Part shown: positions 56,896 through 64,000 of the stretch, piece by piece | Numbering within the stretch: the stretch's first letter is position 1 | Layout: every line of letters starts with the position of its first letter | DNA from: Trema orientale | Lineage: Eukaryota > Streptophyta > Magnoliopsida > Rosales > Cannabaceae | Reading direction: 5' to 3' | NCBI GenBank assembly: GCA_002914845.1 | Contig: JXTC01000013.1 | Span: 124,001-188,000, forward strand | Length of the DNA stretch: 64,000 nt | The notes under the pieces: generated by a model | What the model saw: the letters and a program-made list of their open reading frames with translations, nothing else | The model's database searches: none | What the model was told of the DNA's origin: nothing | Made by a program: the position numbers and the translations under genes

Positions 56896-59800
56896 TGTGA
56901 CATCGAGCTCCTCACATAATTAAGAGAGCCAATAATAGACATGCTCTAATTGCATATTAGGCATCTAGATGTCATTAATACCAGTTTCATAGTAACATGT
57001 TCATTCATTATGTTATGTGCATTCACATACATGTTATTGTACTAATGGTTGCTGAAGTGTTCCGATGCAGTATAAAGGCTCAATACCCTCAGAAAGAGAG
57101 AGCTCGGTGTGCTAAAAGAACAAAGAATATAATTATGAAAGTAATACCATGTGCACATGCATTAAGATTATGCTTGTTGATAACTTGGTCAAATAGTAGT
57201 TTTTCGGTAAAATACAATTTTCACGCACTTCGGAGCCAAATTCACTGTGTGTTTAACACATCAAATAGGCTTAATTTAATGTCTAGGACTCATTTGTAGT
57301 ATTTTTTTGGTCGGCTCCAGGTAAGCACGAGGTGGCATTCTGGACACTAATTTGCATTTAGTTGCACTAAGTTAGCTTAGATTAAGCTTAATCGCGTAAT
57401 GTCGTTTTTGTGCATTCTAATAATTAAGTGCTAATACTATGTTTGCCATGTTAATTGGAGTATAATTGACTTATTTTTATGTTTAATAATTGGTTATGGG
57501 GATCGGATCCACCAAATTACAATAAGATTGGCCATATAGGATCATAAGTCAAAGTATGACTAGTTTTCACCTCCTAAGCTAGGATTCACCAACTTTGGCT
57601 ACACTTGGGCGTATAAGAGTGACCAGCAACGTGGTGACTATGTTAAGAATGTTTTAGAGCTGGACACATGTAAAGCAATGAGCAAAATACCCAAAATACC
57701 CCTTAGAATTTAAGTTATGCCATTTCTTAGCCATTAAGTATCACTTTTTGACCAAATTTGGTTATTTGCTTCCCCTTTCTCTCCAGCCACGACCTGAGCC
57801 TCTCCAATACCTTCCTACACTTCTCTCAACTCCTCTTATCTATATTCAAGAGTTTCTAAGTGGTAGAATACAAATTGGAGCTCTAGAAAGCAAGATATAC
57901 CAAAACTAGTTAAGGTAGCTCTACTAAGTTCTTCTTTCTAGGTCTTGTCCTTTAATTTCAATTATCTACTTGTTCCCACTTAAATATTGGTTTCATCAGG
58001 TCCTCTTAAGTTCAAAAAATCCATTTCTAAGCCTTGGGAATCAGTTTGGTGGAGATAGAAGGCAAGAAATCTACCAAAGACTCAAACTAGTCAAGGTGAG
58101 GTTTGTGTAGGATTTTGAATTTGTAGTTAATTTCTTTTGTTTCAGCTCTTAAACTAAAGCTATTATCTGAGGAATGATGGTTCTAGGAATTCTTATATAT
58201 TGCTGAAAACATAAAATTTAAGTGGAGGATTAAAGTTAGACCTAAAGCCCCAAAGTTTACTATTTATGGATTTTGGTATTTTTATGTATAGTAGATTAAG
58301 TTTTCTATGTTTGTAACCTGATTTCTTAAGCTTGGAGTGTATATTTTATTGATTCTATTGTTTATTATACTCATTTAGTGGCTGCTTGTGATGACAAACA
58401 AGTGTAAAAGTGGTTTTAAACTTATTTAAACCGAAAAAGAGTTCAAGTTCACTTAGATTGTTCTAAGTGATCCTCTTGATGTGTATACGTAGGAATTGGA
58501 TTGTTAATTATTATTGCAGGTTTAAAACCTTGATTTTAATCATGTGGAAATGTCCTAAAAATAGGGGAGGTGCTGTGTAAATGTTTTTAAAATGAAATGG
58601 CACTATTTAGGAGCAAATGGACTAGTTTTACAAAATTATGTGCTATTTTGGATCATTTTGTGCTAATGAACTAGCATTCATATTTTAATACCTTTGAACA
58701 GTTTTTCAATGCTAGTTATTGATTGTCAAGTGCCTCAAGTGATTTATATGCTTCTGAGTCATTTTAAGATCAAGTTCCTAATTTGGTAAAAAAATTTGAT
58801 TTCGGTATTGTTCTAGTATCTTGATGCATTCTTTTGGCGAAATGTGCATTTTGAATAACAATAAATTATGACAGGTGAATAGCACACCAATCTCTAGAGG
58901 ATATTGATCCTTTCCACAATTCATTTCTATTTAGGACATGAGGTAAGTAAAGTACTCAACTGCAATACAAGAATTACGTGCTATATAAGTATCTATTATG
59001 TTTTCATGTTTTGCATTTATTCTGGTTATGAGTATGACTATTGGCATTTCGATTTCAGTATATGTATGCTTGGTAATTTTGGTGTGGTATTATTATGTAC
59101 ACTATATAACCATGCATGTTTTATGAGAAAGTTTAAGAAGGGTAATAAGATTTATGAAATGCCTTAGTATTATTATGTAAAACTATTTTATCATTGAGAA
59201 GTTAAGACCAGGTAACTTTCAGAAAGTTTTGTGTCACTGTTAGGGGGAAGCGGGATAAATATTTATAGTTTCAGAGTGGCAGCCCTAGGAGAGGGGCAAG
59301 TTTGACGGAATTAGTCAGAAAGTGTGCCACAGCATTCCTCCTCCAAGGTATATAATGGATTATACTACAGTCTCAGACTGCCTTATCTCTTGAGCTCGAC
59401 GGGCTAACGATGGAATAAAGTTAGTAATGAGCCCCACTGCGGTAAGAGCCGGTGGAAGGAGAGCCCATAGGATATCATTATTTCAGGAAGCCCTGCAGGC
59501 ACAGTGCTGAACCGGACAGTGGGCACAAGATAGGGAAGGGTCTAAAGGAAATTGTTTGTACTGAAACATTTAAGCAAGCACGTTCATACATTTAATTCAT
59601 GTCGTTGAGCAATATGTTATCCATTACTTTACTTACTGAGCTATAGCTCATTATAGTCTTGTGTTGCAGGTAATGATTGAGATGACAATATGAGCTTGTG
59701 AGCTGGAGTAGAGGTCCGACCTTGGTATTGTATATATAAAAATATTTTGACCACATGTGGGGACCTAGTTTGTGTTTTATTTTTTTGGGATGTTTTACAG

Positions 59801-60056
59801 TCTCTCATTGAAGTTGTTTTTAGTTCGTTTCTTTTGGAACCTATTACTACCTTTTGTTTTGTAATATATGCACATACTGATCTAAGCTATGTTTATAAAT
59901 AAAGTTATCTATCCACAGAGTTTTAAAGAAAATAAAAAGTTCAAATTTGCCCATATTTTTAGAACAATAATTATAGGATTATTTTCCAAAAGTAACACCT
60001 TGTAAATAGAAAGTTAATAAATTTCCTACTTGTAATATAAACATGAGGGCGTTACA
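56896..60056 (+). repeat. 3' LTR of element I
   Basis: 3161 bp, matching the 5' LTR closely, with the same mosaic structure. Followed by GAAAT. A conserved 100-codon ORF in both LTRs (50582 and 56997) is explained by LTR identity and has no domain. Confidence 0.92.
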
Positions 60057-60431
60057 GAAATGATCGCGGTATACAGTGATTCCCAGTTGGTCATTTGTCA
60101 AGTGATTGGTGATTACCAAGCCAGAAGGAGGAAGATGCTAGCCTATTTGTAGGAGGTGCAGAGACTATTCTCGACATTCACTGCTTATAGCATTCAGCTC
60201 CTTTCTCGTACTAAAAATACTCAGGCAGACGTTCTAACCAAACTGGCCTAGACCAAAGATGTAGAATTACTGAAGGTGGTTCCTGTCGAATTCCTCGCAA
60301 AGCCAAGTATCGAAGTCGAGCCTTAAATAACCATGCCAGTCAACCAGAAACCTTCGCGGATGGATCCTACGATGAAATGTCTACAAGATGGCGACCTTCC
60401 TAAAAATAAAGACGATGCGAAGTGACTTCGA
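60057..60431 (+). pseudogene. Element J second RNase H, second half
   Basis: Resumes with AVYSDSQLVICQVIGDYQARRRKMLAYL, carrying the DSQL motif (third catalytic Asp), then SRTKNTQADVLTKLA. These are standard archaeal-type RNase H motifs of Tat elements. Stops at about 60150 and 60252. The linker to integrase follows. Confidence 0.83.
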
Positions 60432-61204
60432 ATGAAGGCAGCTCGCTATATCATCTATGACGAGAAGCTCTATCGAAGAAGTTTTAACTTGTCATTGTTG
60501 TTATGTGTTGATGAAGAAAGAGCACTCTACATTATTAGAGAGATTCATGAAGGGATATGTGGAAATCATTCTGGGGGGCAGGAACTTGTGAATAAAGCTC
60601 TCAGACAAGGATATTTTTGGCATACTATGAAGAAAGATGCAATTGAATTTGCCTGGAAATGCGACAAATGTCAGTGATTTGCAATTATTCCTAGATCGCC
60701 ACCTGTTTCTCTTACCTCAACGACTAGTCCATGGCCTTTTATGGTATGGGAAATTGATATTATTGGAATGCTCCTACTGGCACTTGGTGGATTGAAGTAC
60801 GCAGTGGTCGCAGTTGATTATTTTACCAAGTGGTCAGAAGCTGAAGCCTTAAGTACTATTTCCGTAAATAAGATGATAGATTTTATTTACAAGTCTATAA
60901 TCTGCCGATATAGTGTACCGCACACTATAGTTTCTGATAACAGGAAACAATTCGACTGCGATAAGTTTCGCGACTTCTGCGATAACTTAGGCATCAAGAA
61001 AAGCTTTTCCGCTGTTGTCCATCCACAAATCAATGGTCAAGTCGAAGCTATAGATAAGGTACTTAAACAGAACCTGAAAACGAAGCTTGAAGAACATAAG
61101 AGAGCTTGGCCAGACATACTTCCGGAAGTACTATGGGCTTATCGCACCACTCAACGAACCACAACTAGAGAAAGTCCATTCTCTTTAGCTTACATATATG
61201 AAGC
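60432..61204 (+). pseudogene. Element J integrase, truncated by element L
   Basis: 60432-60677 holds the zinc region (EIHEGICGNHSGG, CDKCQ). 60741-61204 holds the core with Asp in AVDYFTKWSEAEAL, Asp in VSDNRKQFD and Glu in INGQVEAI, then LWAYRTTQRTTTRESPFSLAY. All three catalytic residues remain. One stop at 60675 separates the segments in the same frame. L's LTR begins at 61205, after GAAGC, so the C-terminus lies beyond the window. Confidence 0.87.
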
Positions 61205-61409
61205 TGTGACATCCCCCGATCCCACACACGCACATAAGGATATTCGTAAAATATTTAGTGAGATCAGGAGGAGCCACCCGAATTAAACTGATAAAATCGG
61301 AGAAAATTAAAACCTTTTAAACTTTCTGGGAAGAAAAAGGGAAATTCCACTCACTCATAATTATACATAGTCTGATGTATACGTATATACATACTCACAA
61401 AGTGGACCT

Positions 61410-61473
61410 NNNNNNNNNNNNNNNNNNNNNNNNNNNNNNNNNNNNNNNNNNNNNNNNNNNNNNNNNNNNNNNN
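61410..61473. other. Assembly gap (64 N) in the 3' LTR of element L
   Basis: Unknown sequence, length not reliable. Confidence 0.9.
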
Positions 61474-61589
61474 ACTCAGATAACTAATAACTAATCATAA
61501 GCTGTCGTATGGAGGTCTCGAGTCCCAAATACATCTCAAACCCCTCTGTATACTGCAGAGGTCCTCCCCATACCGCTATCAGAGTGTTC

Positions 61590-61655
61590 CCAAAGGAACT
61601 AAATATGTATAATATCCCCGAAGGAATCTAATAATGTCTCCGAAGGAACCAGATA
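61590..61655 (-). repeat. Three ~30-bp units in the LTR of element L
   Basis: CCCAAAGGAACTAAATATG, CCCCGAAGGAATCTAATAATG and CTCCGAAGGAACCAGATAT follow one another. Confidence 0.5.
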
Positions 61656-62922
61656 TTTGGGCACTGGCCTGCCACACCCTATTCACCAATACTCGTCGGA
61701 TAATATAAATACAGCACGTGTTCATGTCTCATGAAAAGCTGAATGGTAAATATATGTGTATACATATGCACAGATTCTATAACCACAAATTTCACAGATT
61801 CACATAAATAAAGAATTTCTTACATTGTAGGTGTAACGTTACTTAACTCAATTCCTAGACTTTCACGTGATTTTCTGTGAAATGCTCCTGCTCAAGGTAT
61901 GGTTGACGTGACCCTACTTTTTTAATAAAATTATATAATCAATATGCACGCGATGCTAAGAAAATTATTATGTCAAACATTCTTTGAGAGTAACTAAATT
62001 TCTAATAAGTTTCTATATTCAAAGCTCCAAAATATCTAACAATTAGCTTAATAACATAACCTGCCTAAATACACTAGTTAAAATCATATAAAGTTAATTA
62101 GACATGCACGTAGTTATGAAATCTACCAAAAAAAAAAAAAGCCTAAACTAATGCTTTAAATTCGAAAATTTGATTTAAACACCCTCTCTCACAAAACGAT
62201 CCCATATAACCAAAACAATAATGGTCAACTTGGTAAACTAAAGTTGATTATAAGCAATACCCATCATAAATATAAAATACTCATTCAATGTTTGACAAAA
62301 ATCTGGATATGATCCTACCATAGCAAACTAAAACAAAGCAAAAGCCCAATTAACTTCAATTTTTTTTTTATACAACCTTAATGGAAAACAAAAACAAAGG
62401 AACTCAAGGTATATACAGACATATTAATAACCATCAGCCATACGAAAACACAAACTAAAATACAATCAAGTACATATGTAAATATAAGTACCATAAACTA
62501 TCACAACTAACGACAACCTAGAATATTATTAACACAAAATAACTTTCTGAACAGTATTTGTTTATGTCTATACAATAATCAAAAGTGAAGGTTATTATTT
62601 AAAGACTCCACAAGATTCCACTAACNAAATTCTAATACTTGAATACAATTAACACAACAATAATTAGACTCACACTATAATTAAGAAAATTATACCAATA
62701 AAATATAACAAATTTACCTATTAAATCATTTTTCTAATGTAACAAAATAATAATCTTATCATGTTGAAATAATTAATTTACTAAATGCACACTTGAAATG
62801 TTATTATAGTTAACTTAAGGCACGTCAAACTTATACCCGAGTCTGCACAAGCATTTCACTATAAGAATTACTTAATAACGATATTAATAAAATAACCAAA
62901 TTTTAAAGTAAAATCCTTAGAA

Positions 62923-63552
62923 TTATATGGGCATAAATGACATAAATAAATAATATAATGTCACGTTATTATCGACTATTTTGTTATGTGAGGAACTGGG
63001 TGTCATATTGAATTTTAGGATATCACATTTCTCCCCTCCTAATAAAAATTTCGTCCTCGAAATTTGCTTACCAAATAATTCTGGATGTTGACTTCTCATT
63101 TCATCTTCCCGCTCCCATGTAGCCTCCTCAATAGAATGACTTTGCCATAGAACTTTCACCAAAGGAATCTTTTTGTTTCTCAGTTCTTTCTCCTTTCTAT
63201 CTAAAATCTGAACAGGACGTTCCTCATAGGTTAACTTTGGATCTAGTTCAACTGGCTCCTGGCTAAGAATATGAGATGGATCTAAAACATATTTTCTTAG
63301 CATAGAAACATGGAAAACGTTGTGTACACCTGATAACTCTGGAGGCAATGCAAGCCTATAAGCGACATTCCCTACTTTCTCAAGGATCTCATACGGACCT
63401 ATGAATCGTGGACTTAACTTTCCTTTCTTTCCAAATCTCATTACACCTTTCATAGGCGCAACCTTGAGAAATACCTTATCACCAACAGAAAAATGCAAAG
63501 GTCGACGTTCTGGATCTGCATAAAATTTCTGTCTACTTTGAGCCGCTATCAT
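62923..63552 (-). CDS. Element L integrase C-terminus and chromodomain, reading into the LTR
   Basis: Open frame of 209 codons. FSVGDKVFLKVAPMKGV, GKLSPRFIGPYEILEKVG (GPF/Y-like), FHVSMLRKYV, then EERPVQILDRKEKEL and SIEEATWEREDEMR, the chromodomain-like end. The frame has no stop at PELFG but continues through the hairpin, the polypurine tract and about 100 bp of the LTR. The ATG at 63552 is internal: the true frame continues upstream across a frameshift. Confidence 0.85.
   Translation of the reverse strand: MIAAQSRQKFYADPERRPLHFSVGDKVFLKVAPMKGVMRFGKKGKLSPRFIGPYEILEKVGNVAYRLALPPELSGVHNVFHVSMLRKYVLDPSHILSQEPVELDPKLTYEERPVQILDRKEKELRNKKIPLVKVLWQSHSIEEATWEREDEMRSQHPELFGKQISRTKFLLGGEKCDILKFNMTPSSSHNKIVDNNVTLYYLFMSFMPI
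63028..63040 (-). other. Polypurine tract of element L
   Basis: The minus strand reads AGGAGGGGAGAAA next to the LTR start. Confidence 0.85.
63046..63065 (-). other. Hairpin next to the polypurine tract of element L
   Basis: AAATTTCG and CGAAATTT around AGGA on the minus strand, inside the open pol frame (codons for QISRTKF). Confidence 0.7.
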
Positions 63553-63559
63553 ACGTTTT

Positions 63560-63997
63560 CTAATCTTCCTCAGTTGTATCTCTTACAATATCAGGACCTA
63601 AATAACGTCGCTCTCCAACCTCATCCCAGTGAATTGGAGATCTGCACTTTCTACTATACAACATTTCATAAGGTGCGATACCAATCGTCGCTTGAAAGCT
63701 GTTATTATAGGAGAACTCAATCAGTGGTAGGTAATGGTTCCATGACCCCTGGAAATCCATGACACAAGCTCTGAGCATATCTTCTAATATTTGAATAGTC
63801 CTCTCAGCCTGATCATCTGTCTGAGGATGGAATGCAGTACTAAATTTTAATTTGGTTCCCAAAGCTCGCTGTACGCTTTCCCAAAACTTTGAGATAAACT
63901 TGGCATCTCTATCTGAGACTATGGAAACTGGAATTCCATGAAGTCTAACAATTTCTTTAATGTACAATGCTGCAAGTTTATCCATGGAGTAGGTCAT
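63560..63997 (-). pseudogene. Element L integrase catalytic core, partial
   Basis: Asp in VSDRDAKFISKF and Glu in DDQAERT (usually DGQ.ER) are present, followed by LRACVMDFQGSW and APYEMLYSRKCRSPIHW. The first catalytic Asp lies beyond the window. The frame ends at 63560 through a single-base frameshift relative to the downstream segment. This is the only lesion seen. Confidence 0.87.
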
Positions 63998-64000
63998 AGA

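Larger units (their letters stand above)
50481..60056 (+). mobile_element. Element I: gag-deleted chromovirus, TSD GAAAT
   Basis: LTRs 50481-53613 and 56896-60056; perfect TSD GAAAT (50476-50480 and 60057-60061). Primer-binding site at 53617. The interior is only 3.3 kb. It lacks gag and the first half of protease relative to element B (join at about 53753) but keeps RT, RNase H, integrase and chromodomain sequence. The interior is very close to element B's; the LTR is a mosaic of B-like ends and an F/G-like middle. Confidence 0.93.
39386..61204 (+). mobile_element. Element J: Tat-type Ty3/gypsy retrotransposon in three pieces
   Basis: Gag (39386-39999), zinc region, protease, RT, RNase H and the first half of a second RNase H (47864-50480), then its second half plus integrase (60057-61204). 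All are on the plus strand and read on across the insertions. The second RNase H places it in the Tat group. Its 5' LTR and early gag are missing left of E. Its 3' end is cut by element L. It is the host of E, K, I and L and so is older than them. Confidence 0.85.
61205..63027 (-). repeat. 3' LTR of element L
   Basis: The minus strand starts TGTGATATCC (63027) and ends GGGATGTCACA (61205). It holds a 64-N gap (61410-61473), one N at 62626, and a short repeat CCxAAGGAAxC at 61590-61655. The rest is AT-rich with no ORF. Confidence 0.85.
61205..64000 (-). mobile_element. Element L: chromovirus, 5' part beyond the window
   Basis: 3' LTR 61205-63027, polypurine tract, hairpin, then minus-strand pol running off the right edge. 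The left flank is GAAGC (61200-61204); the other TSD copy is outside. Inserted in element J's integrase. Only one frameshift is seen in about 940 bp of pol, so it looks younger than its neighbours. Confidence 0.88.

Overview
The window is intergenic DNA from a flowering plant, probably a eudicot; I cannot name the species. It is AT-rich, has no convincing host gene, tRNA or rRNA, and is almost entirely a nest of LTR retrotransposons. Evidence: several pairs of long terminal repeats (LTRs) with 5-bp target-site duplications (TSDs), primer-binding sites (PBSs) matching plant initiator tRNA-Met, and decayed gag, protease, reverse transcriptase (RT), RNase H and integrase reading frames on both strands.

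Layout. (A) 1-6569, minus strand: a Tat-type Ty3/gypsy element, cut by the window start, with a long 5' LTR at about 4326-6569. (D) 6621-27649, plus strand: an old Ty1/copia element whose 5' LTR holds an unclassified repeat (M, 6959-18104). M is split by a complete chromovirus (B, 8030-17547, TSD CTCCC). D's coding part is split by two related solo LTRs in opposite orientation (F, 19929-22829, minus; G, 23631-26556, plus, TSD TCTTA). (E) 27650-39385, minus: a chromovirus with a 3.4-kb 5' LTR, a 3' LTR truncated by a deletion junction at about 27650, and an extra gag-like reading frame. (J) 39386-61204, plus: a second Tat-type element in three pieces, interrupted by chromovirus K (40000-47863, minus, TSD TTATC/TCATC) and by gag-deleted chromovirus I (50481-60056, plus, TSD GAAAT). 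(L) 61205 to beyond 64000, minus: another chromovirus, inserted in J's integrase.

The order of events can be partly read. D, M and J are the oldest; B, E, F, G, K, I and L landed in them. A large deletion then joined D's integrase region to the inside of E's 3' LTR, removing the 3' half of D and everything of J left of E. Nearly all coding regions are broken. Where intact relatives show the expected residue, most stops fit cytosine deamination (Trp or Gln codons turned to stop), as expected for long-methylated elements. The visible part of L is the least damaged.

Most worth a second look: the extra gag-like ORF with an acidic tail in E; a cluster of heat-shock-element-like sites upstream of the TATA box in A's LTR; a hairpin next to the polypurine tract of five elements, with a paired change in E; and the mosaic LTR of I, whose ends match B while its middle matches F/G.
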